Shown piece after piece: positions 45,677 to 54,813 of a stretch of 64,000 nt of DNA (position 1 is its first letter; the number at the start of each line of letters is the position of its first letter). Below the pieces are notes generated by a model that did no database searches, was not told the origin of the DNA, and was given only the letters and a program-made list of their open reading frames with translations. Source of the DNA: Bradyrhizobium arachidis (GTDB taxonomy: Bacteria > Pseudomonadota > Alphaproteobacteria > Rhizobiales > Xanthobacteraceae); assembly GCF_015291705.1 (NCBI RefSeq), contig NZ_CP030050.1, positions 1,302,001-1,366,000 on the forward strand, in the 5' to 3' direction. The translations under genes and the position numbers were made by a program.

Positions 45677-46731
45677 GCGATCCCAAGGCCAACCGCATGG
45701 TCTCGCCCGAGCGCCGTAGCGACGATGTCGGCGACACTGCGCTGCGTCCACAGTCGCTGTCCGACTTCGTCGGCCAGCAGCAGGCGCGCAAGAACCTCTC
45801 GATCTTCATCGAGGCCGCACGCAAGCGCGGCGAGGCGCTGGACCACGTGCTGTTCGTCGGTCCTCCCGGCCTCGGCAAGACCACGCTGGCGCAGATCGTG
45901 GCGAAGGAGCTCGGCGTCGGCTTTCGTGCGACATCAGGCCCCGTCATCGCCAAGGCCGGCGATCTCGCCGCGCTGCTGACCAATCTCGAAGAGCGCGACG
46001 TGCTCTTCATTGACGAGATCCATCGCCTCAGTCCCGCGGTCGAAGAAGTGCTCTATCCCGCGATGGAGGACTTTCAGCTCGACCTCATCATCGGCGAGGG
46101 GCCGGCGGCGCGCTCGGTGAAGATCGAGCTGTCGAAATTCACCCTCGTCGGCGCCACCACACGCGCCGGCCTGCTCACCAATCCCTTGCGCGACCGTTTC
46201 GGCATTCCGGTCCGGCTCAATTTCTACACCATCGAGGAGCTCGAGAGCATCGTCACGCGCGGCGCCCGCGTGCTCAATGTCGGCATGAGCACTGATGGCG
46301 CCAACGAGATCGCGCGCCGCGCCCGCGGCACGCCGCGCATCGCCGGCCGTCTGCTCCGCCGCGTGCGCGATTTTGCTTCAGCCGCCAATGCCGAGCAGAT
46401 CGACCGCAAGATCGCCGACCACGCGCTGAGCGCGCTCGAGGTCGACGCGGCGGGCCTGGACGCCATGGACCGCCGCTACCTCTCGACCATCGCGCTCAAC
46501 TATGGCGGCGGCCCGGTCGGGGTCGAGACGATGGCCGCAGCGCTGTCCGAGCCGCGCGATGCGATCGAGGACATCATCGAGCCTTATCTGATCCAGTGCG
46601 GGTATCTCCAGCGCACCCCGCGCGGCCGGTTGCTTACCTCGCACGCCTTCCGCCATCTCGGCATCGCCGAGCCCTCGCGCGACGCGGCGGCACAGTTCGG
46701 CCTGTTCGGCACGGACGAGAGCGACGACTGA
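45673..46731 (+). CDS. ruvB: Holliday junction DNA helicase subunit RuvB
   Basis: This 352-residue AAA+ motor has Walker [13 protein letters not shown], Walker [12 protein letters not shown], sensor 1 [11 protein letters not shown], the arginine-finger region LRDRFGIP, and the C-terminal winged helix ([20 protein letters not shown]). It drives branch migration on RuvA-bound junctions. The start overlaps ruvA. Confidence 0.97.
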   Translation: MSDPKANRMVSPERRSDDVGDTALRPQSLSDFVGQQQARKNLSIFIEAARKRGEALDHVLFVGPPGLGKTTLAQIVAKELGVGFRATSGPVIAKAGDLAALLTNLEERDVLFIDEIHRLSPAVEEVLYPAMEDFQLDLIIGEGPAARSVKIELSKFTLVGATTRAGLLTNPLRDRFGIPVRLNFYTIEELESIVTRGARVLNVGMSTDGANEIARRARGTPRIAGRLLRRVRDFASAANAEQIDRKIADHALSALEVDAAGLDAMDRRYLSTIALNYGGGPVGVETMAAALSEPRDAIEDIIEPYLIQCGYLQRTPRGRLLTSHAFRHLGIAEPSRDAAAQFGLFGTDESDD

Positions 46732-46876
46732 TCGCGTCGAAAGGGTCCGGTTGTCATGAACTTCCGGTAATCTTTGTGCAGGCAATTTGCACGAGGATGC
46801 GGACGGTCTGCACCAGCGCACCCCAATTCCGCTTCAATCGGGCCGCATCAAGAAAGTGCATCACGTTCGGGCTTCC

Positions 46877-47794
46877 ATGATCTCGCGTCGTCATCTCATC
46901 CGGTCCATCGGCGGCCTGTCCGCCCTCGGCGTCTCGACCGCCGCCTATGGCGTCGGTGTCGAGCCGATGCGGCTCCGCGTCACCCGCTATCATCCGACCC
47001 CGCGGCAATGGCCGGCGGATCTTCGGCTGAAGATCGCGGCGGTCGCCGACATCCATGCCTGCGATCCCTGGATGTCGCTGGAGCGGATCGAGGCGATCGT
47101 CGACCGCACCAACGCGTTGAATGCCGATCTCATCGTGCTGCTCGGCGATTATGTTGCCGGCGTTCACCAGGTCACGCGCATCATTCCGTCGAGCGAATGG
47201 GCGAGGGTGCTGTCCGGCCTCAAGGCACCGCTCGGCGTGCATGCCGTCATGGGCAATCACGATTATTGGGACGACCGGACCGTGCAGCGGGCCGGCCGCG
47301 GGCCGACCGTCGCGCATCGCGCGCTGGAGGCGGCCGGCATTCCGGTCTACGAGAACGACGCCGTGCGCCTCACCAAGGACGGCCGCTCCTTCTGGCTCGC
47401 CGGCCTCGGCGATCAGCTCGCCTTTGCGCCGGCGCAGCGCTTCCGCAGCACGGCGCGGTTCGGTGTCGACGATCTCGAAGGCACGCTGGCGAAAGTCACC
47501 GACGATGCGCCAATCATCCTGCTCGCGCATGAGCCCAACATCGCCTGGCGCGTGCCGGCGCGCGTCGCGCTGCAGCTGTCCGGCCACACCCATGGCGGCC
47601 AGGTCCGCCTGCTCGGCTGGTCGCCGGCTGTTCGGGGTCCGAATAGCGGGAAGCTCGCCTATGGTCATGTCAGGATGAAATGCGACGTCATCATCTCCGG
47701 CGGCCTCGGTTGCAGCTTGATGCCGATCCGCGTCGGCGTACCGCCTGAGATCGTCGAGGTGACGCTGGGGCGGACGGCCCCGGTCGTATCCTGA
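46877..47794 (+). CDS. Exported metallophosphoesterase (YaeI-like)
   Basis: The 305-residue protein starts with a twin-arginine-like signal (MISRRHLIRSIGGLSALGVS). The calcineurin-like metal motifs follow: ADIHA (D58, H60), LLGDYVAG, MGNHDYWDD, LLAHEPN and SGHTHGGQV. It resembles the YaeI group of phosphoesterases acting near the membrane, with unknown substrate. The start at 46877 places the signal correctly and has no strong ribosome site. It separates ruvB from ybgC, which adjoin in many relatives. Confidence 0.88.
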   Translation: MISRRHLIRSIGGLSALGVSTAAYGVGVEPMRLRVTRYHPTPRQWPADLRLKIAAVADIHACDPWMSLERIEAIVDRTNALNADLIVLLGDYVAGVHQVTRIIPSSEWARVLSGLKAPLGVHAVMGNHDYWDDRTVQRAGRGPTVAHRALEAAGIPVYENDAVRLTKDGRSFWLAGLGDQLAFAPAQRFRSTARFGVDDLEGTLAKVTDDAPIILLAHEPNIAWRVPARVALQLSGHTHGGQVRLLGWSPAVRGPNSGKLAYGHVRMKCDVIISGGLGCSLMPIRVGVPPEIVEVTLGRTAPVVS

Positions 47795-47861
47795 CACGCT
47801 TGCGCAGCAGGCCGTTTTTGCGCAAAACGGGCCGGTAGCAAAAAGCCAAGAGGCCCGCGAC

Positions 47862-48311
47862 GTGACTGCCCATCTCGACGGCGAGATCCGCGACGGCCGC
47901 CACCACATGCAGGTCCGCGTCTATTACGAGGACACGGATTTCTCCGGCATCGTCTATCACGCCAATTATCTGCGCTACATGGAGCGCGGGCGTACCAATC
48001 ATCTCAGGCTGATGGGCGCAGAGCAGCAGGCGCTGTTCGACCAGCCCGAGACCGAAGGCGCCGGCTTTGCCTTCGTCGTGCGCTCGATGCACCTCGACTT
48101 CCTCAAGCCCGCACGGATGGACGACGTGCTCGATGTCGTGACGTGGCCGATTGCGGTGAAGGGCGCCTCGATCATGCTGGCGCAGGAGGTGCGACGCGGT
48201 GACGACGTGCTGGTTAAGGCCGAGGTCCGCGTCGCCTTCATCAGCGGCGGCCGCGCCCAGCCAATCCCGAAATCAATTCGTGCGCTGATGAAAGCCGATT
48301 TGATTTCCTGA
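47862..48311 (+). CDS. ybgC: YbgC-family acyl-CoA thioesterase
   Basis: The 149-residue hot-dog thioesterase has the catalytic motif [20 protein letters not shown] (catalytic aspartate D26) and [20 protein letters not shown]. It begins with GTG, with AAGAGG upstream. YbgC usually heads the tol-pal operon; here it is followed by a SnoaL/NTF2-like gene and no tol genes appear in the window. Confidence 0.92.
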   Translation: MTAHLDGEIRDGRHHMQVRVYYEDTDFSGIVYHANYLRYMERGRTNHLRLMGAEQQALFDQPETEGAGFAFVVRSMHLDFLKPARMDDVLDVVTWPIAVKGASIMLAQEVRRGDDVLVKAEVRVAFISGGRAQPIPKSIRALMKADLIS

Positions 48312-48405
48312 TCGCCCGATAAGTGATCGGCCGATAGGTGACAGCCTATCGACTCCACCGCGTACGGGGATAGATTTGCGGCCGCCACCAACCGATGAGG
48401 CCACC

Positions 48406-48873
48406 ATGTCGCGCCCGCCGCTTCCGCCCTTCACCCGTGAGACCGCCGCGCAAAAGGCGCGCATGGCCGAGGATGCCTGGAATTCGCGCGATCCAGTGAA
48501 GGTGTCGCTCGCCTATACCGAGGACAGCCGCTGGCGCAACCGCTCCGAAGTGTTCCAGGGCCGCGAGGCCATCGTCGCCTTCCTGACCCGCAAATGGGAG
48601 AAGGAGCAGGACTACCGCCTGATCAAGGATCTCTGGGCCTTCGACGGCAACCGCATCGCGGTGCGCTTCCAGTACGAATGGCATGATGGAAAAGGCCAGT
48701 GGTATCGCTCCTACGGCAACGAGCAGTGGGAGTTCGACGAGCACGGCTTGATGCGGCGGCGCGAAGCATCGATCAACGATATTGCGATTGCGGAGAAGGA
48801 TCGCCGGTTTCATTGGGCCGCGCCGGGCCCGCGACCCGCCGACGTGCCGGGATTGGGGACGGATCCGTTTTGA
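48406..48873 (+). CDS. DUF1348 (SnoaL/NTF2-like) protein
   Basis: The 155-residue cone-fold protein contains [60 protein letters not shown] and [13 protein letters not shown], the DUF1348 pattern. GAGG lies six bases before the ATG at 48406. Such folds bind small hydrophobic molecules or act as isomerases, but no catalytic residue assignment is possible here. It may be cotranscribed with ybgC (94-base gap). Confidence 0.82.
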   Translation: MSRPPLPPFTRETAAQKARMAEDAWNSRDPVKVSLAYTEDSRWRNRSEVFQGREAIVAFLTRKWEKEQDYRLIKDLWAFDGNRIAVRFQYEWHDGKGQWYRSYGNEQWEFDEHGLMRRREASINDIAIAEKDRRFHWAAPGPRPADVPGLGTDPF

Positions 48874-48903
48874 TCTTCGCGAGATAGCGCGGCAAGCGCA
48901 CTG

Positions 48904-49048
48904 CACCCTCTCCCCTTGCGGGAGAGGGTGGCTCGCCGCGTAGCGGCGAGACGGGTGAGGGGTATCTACCCTCACGAGTAGTCCAGCGTGCGGATAGAAC
49001 CCCTCATCCGGCGCTTCGCGCCACCTTCTCCCGCAAGGGGAGAAGGGA
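48904..49048. repeat. Intergenic repeat family C, copy 4
   Basis: accctctccccttgcgggag ... cgggtgaggggt on the left, acccctcatccggcgcttcg ... ccttctcccgcaaggggaga on the right. It lies between the convergent DUF1348 and amidotransferase genes. Confidence 0.7.
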
Positions 49049-49081
49049 AGAGGCCGCGCGGTGACTGTTGCGAACTAAATT

Positions 49082-49795
49082 TTAGGTGGCCGCGCGCTTC
49101 GCCAAGAACCGCGTAATCGCCCCGCCGAGCTTCGCGTTGTCCATCGGCTCCGCCAGCGATGCCCTTGCCGTCGCCACGACATCATCCGGCGCCTTGCCGT
49201 CGCGCAGATCGCAGCACACTTCTGCGAACTCCACATCGAACTCCGGATGCGGCTGCACGGTCAGCGTCGCGCCGTTGGCATAGAGCAGGCCGGCATGCGG
49301 GGTGAAGTCCGAGGAGAGAATTGTCAGCGCGTCCTTCGGCGGCTCGATCACCTGATCCTGATGTGAGGCCGCGATCGCGACCGCTTCGCCATCGACGACG
49401 CCGTTCTCCGGCAGCACGCGATAGACGTGCCGCCCGATGCCCCAGCCCTTGTCCGATTTGCGCACGGTGCCGCCGAGCGCCTGCGCGATCAGTTGGTGGC
49501 CGAAGCAGACGCCGACCATCGGCGTCTTGTTGGCGTAGGCGGTGCGGACGAAGTCTTCGAGCGGCGCGATCCAGTCGAGCCCGTCATAGACCCCGGCCGC
49601 CGCGCCGGTGATCAGCACGGCTTCGAGGTTGCGCGGATCGGGAAGCGCATCGCCATTCGGGATGCTGACGACGTCCACCGTCGCGTTCGGATCCTCGGCC
49701 TGGACCATCCGCTCGAACATGTCCGGGAACGAGCCGTGACGCTCGCGATATTTTTGCGGGACCCGTCCGGTCTCGATGATGGTGATGCGTGCCAT
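49082..49795 (-). CDS. Class I glutamine amidotransferase (GMP-synthase-like)
   Basis: The 237-residue stand-alone class I GATase has nucleophile C97 in GVCFGHQLIAQALGG and the H183/E185 dyad in VQPHPEFDVEF. It lacks a fused synthase domain, so it may hydrolyse glutamine or gamma-glutamyl amines. It starts 27 bases after the LysR-type regulator stop and is probably co-transcribed with it, opposite the amine-oxidase operon. Stand-alone GATases such as PuuD remove gamma-glutamyl groups in polyamine breakdown; whether this one does is unknown. Confidence 0.85.
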   Translation of the reverse strand: MARITIIETGRVPQKYRERHGSFPDMFERMVQAEDPNATVDVVSIPNGDALPDPRNLEAVLITGAAAGVYDGLDWIAPLEDFVRTAYANKTPMVGVCFGHQLIAQALGGTVRKSDKGWGIGRHVYRVLPENGVVDGEAVAIAASHQDQVIEPPKDALTILSSDFTPHAGLLYANGATLTVQPHPEFDVEFAEVCCDLRDGKAPDDVVATARASLAEPMDNAKLGGAITRFLAKRAAT

Positions 49796-49822
49796 GTGTC
49801 CTCAGGTAGGAGATCGGCCTCA

Positions 49823-50764
49823 TCAGTGCAAGCAATCAGTCATGCGCGCGAGCCGTTCGTCGATTTCGGTGAGCGCCTTGCGCATGGTCTCGACCAGATC
49901 CAGCGCCACCGGCGAGGGGCTGCGCTGCGCTGGAAAGACCGCGGAGAATTCGAAATCGATGCGCGGCAGGAAGCGGCGCACGACGACGCCGCGCGTTGCA
50001 AATTCCTGCGCGGTGAAGGGATCGCAGATCGAGACGCCGAGCCCGGACGAGACCATGCCGCACATGATTTCCGACAGCGTGGTCTCGACGCGCAGCACGC
50101 GGCGGACATCGTGGCGGTGGAAGACCTGGTCGACGAGATGCCGGCTCGACGATCCCGCCGACAGCGAGATGAAGGTCTCGCCCTCGAAATCGCGCGGCTC
50201 CAGCACTTCTTTCTCTGCGAGGCGATGGCCGGTCGGCAGCACCGCGACGCGCGCCAATGCCGGCAGCCGCTGGCTCGGCAGGCCGGAATGCGCGATCGGC
50301 ACCTCGGCAAAGCCGATGTCGCACTGATTGTTCAGCACCCAATCGACCACGATCGGCGAGATCACGCCGAAGAAGGCAAGGTTGAGGTTCGGCCGCTCCA
50401 TCAGGAAATGTCCCGCGAGACGCGGCAAGTATCCATTGGCCAGCGCCGGCAGCGCGGCGATCCGCAACGAGCCGGTGCGGCGGCCACGGATTTCTTCCGC
50501 AGCCGCGGTGATGCGTTCGAGACCGACGAAGGAGCGTTCGACCTCAGTGTAGAGCGCCATCGCCGCGGCGGTCGGCACGAGGCCGGTGCCGCGCCGCTCG
50601 AACAGCTCCATCTTGAGCAGCGCCTGGAGGTCGCGCAGCAACCGGCTCACCGCCGGCTGCGTCACCACCATCAGCTTCGCCGCCTCGGTGACGCTGCCGG
50701 TCAGCATCGTCGCCCGGAAGGCCTCCACCTGCCGCGAATTGATCCGCGCCATCCCGAATTCCAT
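49823..50764 (-). CDS. LysR-type transcriptional regulator (opine/amino-acid type)
   Basis: The 313-residue regulator has an N-terminal helix-turn-helix (INSRQVEAFRATMLTGSVTE, AAKLMVVTQPAVSRLLRDLQ) and a periplasmic-binding-like effector domain from about 95. The helix pattern resembles OccR/NocR-like members. It is divergent from the importer/oxidase operon, 264 bases apart, and an LTTR-like dyad sits at its own start. It probably activates that operon in response to the imported compound. A start four codons later (MARINS) is equally possible. Confidence 0.9.
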   Translation of the reverse strand: MEFGMARINSRQVEAFRATMLTGSVTEAAKLMVVTQPAVSRLLRDLQALLKMELFERRGTGLVPTAAAMALYTEVERSFVGLERITAAAEEIRGRRTGSLRIAALPALANGYLPRLAGHFLMERPNLNLAFFGVISPIVVDWVLNNQCDIGFAEVPIAHSGLPSQRLPALARVAVLPTGHRLAEKEVLEPRDFEGETFISLSAGSSSRHLVDQVFHRHDVRRVLRVETTLSEIMCGMVSSGLGVSICDPFTAQEFATRGVVVRRFLPRIDFEFSAVFPAQRSPSPVALDLVETMRKALTEIDERLARMTDCLH

Positions 50765-50765
50765 T

Positions 50766-50782
50766 CATAACATTCTGGTATG
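50766..50782. promoter_or_regulatory. LysR-type T-N11-A dyad
   Basis: CATAACATTCTGGTATG contains T (50768)-N11-A (50780) with imperfect dyad symmetry, touching the regulator start. This is the usual recognition form of LysR regulators and would allow autoregulation. Confidence 0.45.
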
Positions 50783-50872
50783 CAGAGGATGCCATTATTC
50801 ATTGGACGATGGAAGTATACGTCTGCGATCTTTTTCATCAGGACTGGAGTCAGCCCGCTTTTTCGGCAGATT

Positions 50873-50892
50873 GGAGGGATTCAAACCTCCAG
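50873..50892. promoter_or_regulatory. Perfect inverted repeat upstream of the ABC operon
   Basis: TGGAGG-GATTCAAA-CCTCCA is a perfect six-base inverted repeat with an eight-base spacer, about 140 bases before the substrate-binding-protein start. It could be a second operator or a leader hairpin. I see no promoter I would defend. Confidence 0.35.
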
Positions 50893-51028
50893 ATCGCGCC
50901 AAATCCGCCGAATGGGGGCCGGAGCCCTGATCGGAAACGGATTGGCGCGGAAGGGAATGCGGCAACGCGCTTCAGCCAGCGAGACTCGTCGGCACGTCAC
51001 CTCATTCCGGTATTGGAGATCGGTCCAA

Positions 51029-52063
51029 ATGAAGACTCTTCGCCTCCTGACAGCGGTCAGCATCGCGGCGCTCATTGCCGCTCCCTCGGTCGCCTCGGCC
51101 CAGCAAAAGACGCTCTATGTCGCCGGCTATGGCGGCTCGTTCGAGAAGACCATCCGCGACGAGGTGATCCCGGCCTTCGAGAAGGAGAACGGCGTCAAGG
51201 TCGAATACGTCGCCGGCAACTCCACCGACACGCTGGCAAAGCTCCAGGCGCAGAAGGGCAACCAGCAGATCGACGTCGCCATCGTCGACGACGGCCCGAT
51301 GTACCAGGCGATCCAGCTCGGCTTCTGCGGCAAGCTCGATGGCCTGCCGGCCGATCTCTACGACACCGCGCGCTTCAAGGACGATCGTGCCGTTGCGATC
51401 GGTATCGTCGCGACCGGGCTGATGTACAACACCAAGGTGTTCGCCGAGAAAGGCTGGGCGCCGCCGACCTCGTGGAACGACCTGAAGGACACCAAATACG
51501 CCAAACAGCTCGTGATCCCGCCGATCAACAACACCTATGGTCTCGAAGCGCTGGTGATGTTGTCGAAGATGAACGGCGGCGGCGAGTCCAACGTCGATTC
51601 CGGTTTCAAGATCTTCAAGGAAGAGATCAATCCGAACGTGCTCGCCTATGAGCCGTCGCCGGGCAAGATGACCGAGCTGTTCCAGTCCGGTCAGGCCGTG
51701 ATCGCGGTGTGGGGCACCGGCCGCGTGCAGAGCTTTGCCAACACCGGCTTCCCCGTCGACTTCGTCTATCCCAAGGAAGGCGCCGCGACGCTGCTGACGA
51801 CGGCGTGTCCGATCAACAAGCCGAACGCCTCGCCGCTGGCCTCAAACTTCGTCAAGATGCTGCTCGATCCCAAGATCCAGCTCGTGATGCTGAAGGATTA
51901 CGGCTACGGCCCGGTGCTGAAATCGCTGAAGGTGCCGCCGGAGCTCGGCAAGATGGCGCCGATCGGCGAGCGCGCGGCCAAGCTCTACAATCCGGACTGG
52001 ACCGTGATCAACGAGAAGCGCGAGGAGTGGACCAAGCGCTGGAATCGCGAGGTCGAGCGCTGA
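51029..52063 (+). CDS. ABC importer substrate-binding protein (polyamine/PotD-like)
   Basis: The 344-residue periplasmic binding protein starts MKTLRLLTAVSIAALIAAPS with a cleavable signal ending in ASA. The mature part begins KTLYVAGYGGSFEKTIRDEV, like the spermidine/putrescine (PotD) cluster, with NKPNASPLASNFVKMLLDPK near the C-terminus. The start at 51029 has GGAG ten bases upstream. It opens an operon with an ATPase and two permeases, then an oxidase. The ligand is probably a basic amine, polyamine, opine or amino-acid derivative. Confidence 0.9.
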   Translation: MKTLRLLTAVSIAALIAAPSVASAQQKTLYVAGYGGSFEKTIRDEVIPAFEKENGVKVEYVAGNSTDTLAKLQAQKGNQQIDVAIVDDGPMYQAIQLGFCGKLDGLPADLYDTARFKDDRAVAIGIVATGLMYNTKVFAEKGWAPPTSWNDLKDTKYAKQLVIPPINNTYGLEALVMLSKMNGGGESNVDSGFKIFKEEINPNVLAYEPSPGKMTELFQSGQAVIAVWGTGRVQSFANTGFPVDFVYPKEGAATLLTTACPINKPNASPLASNFVKMLLDPKIQLVMLKDYGYGPVLKSLKVPPELGKMAPIGERAAKLYNPDWTVINEKREEWTKRWNREVER

Positions 52064-52086
52064 CCGGTCGCAGCGGAGACAGCGTG

Positions 52087-53127
52087 ATGGCTTATCTTGA
52101 GCTCGATCGGGTCGCAAAGCAGTTCGGTGCGCAGACTGTGGTCGACGACTTCAGCCTGTCGGTGGGGAAGGGGGAGTTCATCTCCTTCCTCGGCCCGTCC
52201 GGCTGCGGCAAGACCACCACGCTGCAGATGATCGCGGGCTTCCTCGATCCCACGCGCGGCGCGATCCGCCTCGAGGGCAAGGACCTGACCGCGATCCATC
52301 CGGCCAAGCGTGGCCTCGGGATCGTGTTCCAGAGCTATGCGCTGTTTCCGCACATGACCGCGGCGGAGAACGTCGCCTTTGGCCTGGAGATGCGTAACGT
52401 GCCGCGCAACGAACGGGCCGAACGCGTTCGCGCCGCGCTCGCGATGGTCGGCCTTGCCGGTTACGAGGACCGCCATCCCCGCCGCATGTCCGGCGGCCAG
52501 CAGCAGCGCGTCGCGCTGGCGCGCGCGCTGGTGATCAAGCCGAGCGTGTTGCTGCTCGACGAGCCGCTGTCCAACCTCGACGCCAAGTTGCGGGAGGAGA
52601 TGCAGATCGAGCTGCGCCAGATCCAGCGCACCATCGGCACCACCACGATCCTCGTCACCCACGACCAGAACGAGGCGATGTCGCTGTCCGACCGCATCGT
52701 TGTGATGAGCGAGGGCAAGATCGAGCAGATCGGCACCCCGCAGGAAACCTACGAGAGACCGGCCTCGGCTTTCGTCTCGCAGTTTTTGGGCAAGACCAAT
52801 GACTTTGCCGGCACGATCGACCGGACCGTCTCGCCGACGCAACTGATGGCGGGCTCCTGGCGTGCACCGGCGCCGGCCGGGCTTGGCGGTCCCGTGACCG
52901 TCAGCGTTCGCCCCGAAAGAATCGGCTTTGGCGACACAGGCCTCAGCGCAAAGATCGTCACGCGTATCTTCCAGGGCAATCACTGGCTGTTCCAGTGCGA
53001 CAGCGAGTGCGGCCCGGCGATCGTGATCCGGCAGAACGACGGAAAGGCGCAGCCTGCCGAAGGCGACGCCGTTCGCCTGACCTGGCGGCCCGAGGATATG
53101 AGCGTGCGCGCGAGGGCCGGCGCATGA
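52087..53127 (+). CDS. ABC importer ATPase (PotA-like)
   Basis: The 346-residue ATPase has Walker A GPSGCGKTTTLQ, signature RMSGGQQQRVALARAL, Walker B LLLDEPLSNLDAKLREEM, the switch histidine in LVTHDQ, and a C-terminal TOBE-like domain (about 270-346) typical of polyamine, sulfate and maltose importers. GGAG lies eight bases before the ATG. Its stop overlaps the first permease start by four bases. Confidence 0.93.
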   Translation: MAYLELDRVAKQFGAQTVVDDFSLSVGKGEFISFLGPSGCGKTTTLQMIAGFLDPTRGAIRLEGKDLTAIHPAKRGLGIVFQSYALFPHMTAAENVAFGLEMRNVPRNERAERVRAALAMVGLAGYEDRHPRRMSGGQQQRVALARALVIKPSVLLLDEPLSNLDAKLREEMQIELRQIQRTIGTTTILVTHDQNEAMSLSDRIVVMSEGKIEQIGTPQETYERPASAFVSQFLGKTNDFAGTIDRTVSPTQLMAGSWRAPAPAGLGGPVTVSVRPERIGFGDTGLSAKIVTRIFQGNHWLFQCDSECGPAIVIRQNDGKAQPAEGDAVRLTWRPEDMSVRARAGA

Positions 53128-53999
53128 GCGCGGCCGCCGAGGAGCGCAGCGCGCGTGCGCCATGGGCGTTGACGGCGCCTGCTTTGATGCTGTTCGTCGG
53201 CGTCCTGCTGATTCCGCTCGCAATGACGGTGATGCTGTCGTTCCACGATTGGGGCCAGTACAAGGGCATCGAGCCGGTCTTCATCCTCAAGAACTGGCAC
53301 GAGATCGCGACCGATCCCTATTACGCCGAGATGTTCTGGCGGACGTTTCGCATCGCAATTCTCACCACGCTGCTCACCGCATTGCTTGGTGCGCCCGAGG
53401 CTTACATCCTCAACCGCATGAGCGGCCGCTGGAAGAGTTTTTTCCTGCTGGTCATTCTCGGGCCGCTGCTGATCTCCGTCGTCGCGCGCACGCTCGGTTG
53501 GGCGCTGCTGTTCGGCGGCAACAACGGGCTCGTCAACAAGCTCCTGATGTCGCTCGGCGTGATCCGTTTCCCCATTCCCTTCATGTTCACCGAAACCGGC
53601 ATGGTCGTCGCGCTCGCCCATGTGATGATGCCGTTCATGGTGCTGTCGGTCTGGGCCGCGCTGCAGCGGCTCGATCCGCAGATCGAGAATGCTGCGATGT
53701 CGCTCGGCGCCGGTCCTGCGACCATCATCCGCCGCATCATCATGCCGCAGATCATGCCGGGCGTGCTCTCGGGCGCGATCATCGTGTTCTCGCTGTCGGC
53801 CAGCGCCTTCGCGACACCGGCGATCATCGGCGGCCGCCGGCTCAAGGTCGCGGCGACGCTCGCCTATGACGAATTCCTCAACACGCTGAACTGGCCGCTC
53901 GGTGCCGCGGTCGCGACGCTCCTTCTCGTTGCGCTGGTCCTCATCGTTGTCGGCAGCAACGCGCTGATCGAGCGCCGCTATGCGGAGGTGTTCCGATGA
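53124..53999 (+). CDS. ABC importer permease (PotB-like)
   Basis: This 291-residue inner-membrane permease has about six helices, from ALTAPALMLFVGVLLIPLAM near the N-terminus to ATLLLVALVLIVVGSNALIE. The cytoplasmic EAA-like loop reads ENAAMSLGAGPATIIRRIIM. It overlaps the ATPase stop and the next permease start by four bases each. It forms the heterodimeric channel with the following gene. Confidence 0.93.
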   Translation: MSAAAEERSARAPWALTAPALMLFVGVLLIPLAMTVMLSFHDWGQYKGIEPVFILKNWHEIATDPYYAEMFWRTFRIAILTTLLTALLGAPEAYILNRMSGRWKSFFLLVILGPLLISVVARTLGWALLFGGNNGLVNKLLMSLGVIRFPIPFMFTETGMVVALAHVMMPFMVLSVWAALQRLDPQIENAAMSLGAGPATIIRRIIMPQIMPGVLSGAIIVFSLSASAFATPAIIGGRRLKVAATLAYDEFLNTLNWPLGAAVATLLLVALVLIVVGSNALIERRYAEVFR

Positions 54000-54805
54000 G
54001 ACGGAACGGGCCGCTCGCGCTGATCTTCCACACCATCTTCGTCATCGTCATGGTGGCGCCGATCCTGGTCGTGTGCCTCGTTGCCTTCACGCCGGAAGGC
54101 TTCCTGTCGCTGCCGACCAACGGCTTCTCGCTGCGCTGGTTCAGGACCATCGCGAACTACCCGGAATTCATCCACGCCTTCTGGGTCAGCCTCGGCCTCG
54201 GTGCGCTGTCGTCTCTCGTCGCGCTGCTGTTCGCGGTGCCGGCGGCGCTCGCGATCGCGCGCTATCGCTTCCGCGGGCGCGATGCGCTTGCCGCGCTGTT
54301 CCTCTCGCCGCTGATGATCCCGCACGTCGTGCTCGGCATCGCCTTCCTGCGCTTCTTCACCTCGGCCGGCCTCGGCGGCAGCTTTGCCGCGCTGATCATC
54401 GCGCATGTCATCATCGTGTTTCCGTTCGCGCTGCGGCTGACGCTGGCGGCAGCGACCGGTATGGACCGCACGGTCGAGATGGCAGCAGTCTCGCTCGGCG
54501 CCGGCGGCTGGACGCTGTTTCGTCGCGTGACCCTGCCGCTGATCCTGCCCGGCGTCATCAGCGGCTGGGCGCTCGCCTTCATCCAGTCTTTCGACGATCT
54601 CACCATGACCGTCTTTCTCGCGGCACCCGGCACCGAGACGCTGCCGGTGCGCATGTTCCTCTACATCCAGGACAACATCGATCCGCTGGTGACGTCGGTC
54701 TCGGCCTGCGTGATCGCGATCACCATGACCGCCCTCATTCTGCTCGACCGCTTCTACGGGCTCGACCGCGTGCTCGCCGGCAAGGGTGGCGATACCGGAC
54801 GATAG
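53996..54805 (+). CDS. ABC importer permease (PotC-like)
   Basis: This 269-residue six-helix permease has the EAA loop VEMAAVSLGAGGWTLFRRVT and the pattern FHTIFVIVMVAPILVVCLVA typical of PotC. It starts inside the PotB-like stop (ATGA). The oxidase gene begins eight bases after its stop, so transport and oxidation are one transcription unit. Confidence 0.93.
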   Translation: MRRNGPLALIFHTIFVIVMVAPILVVCLVAFTPEGFLSLPTNGFSLRWFRTIANYPEFIHAFWVSLGLGALSSLVALLFAVPAALAIARYRFRGRDALAALFLSPLMIPHVVLGIAFLRFFTSAGLGGSFAALIIAHVIIVFPFALRLTLAAATGMDRTVEMAAVSLGAGGWTLFRRVTLPLILPGVISGWALAFIQSFDDLTMTVFLAAPGTETLPVRMFLYIQDNIDPLVTSVSACVIAITMTALILLDRFYGLDRVLAGKGGDTGR

Positions 54806-54813
54806 GAGAACCC

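Noticed and set aside
52087..52120. Earlier in-frame starts for the ABC ATPase (from 51709)
   Set aside because: They lie inside the binding-protein gene and lack a ribosome site, whereas the ATG at 52087 has GGAG and the family N-terminus MAYLELDRVAKQFG.
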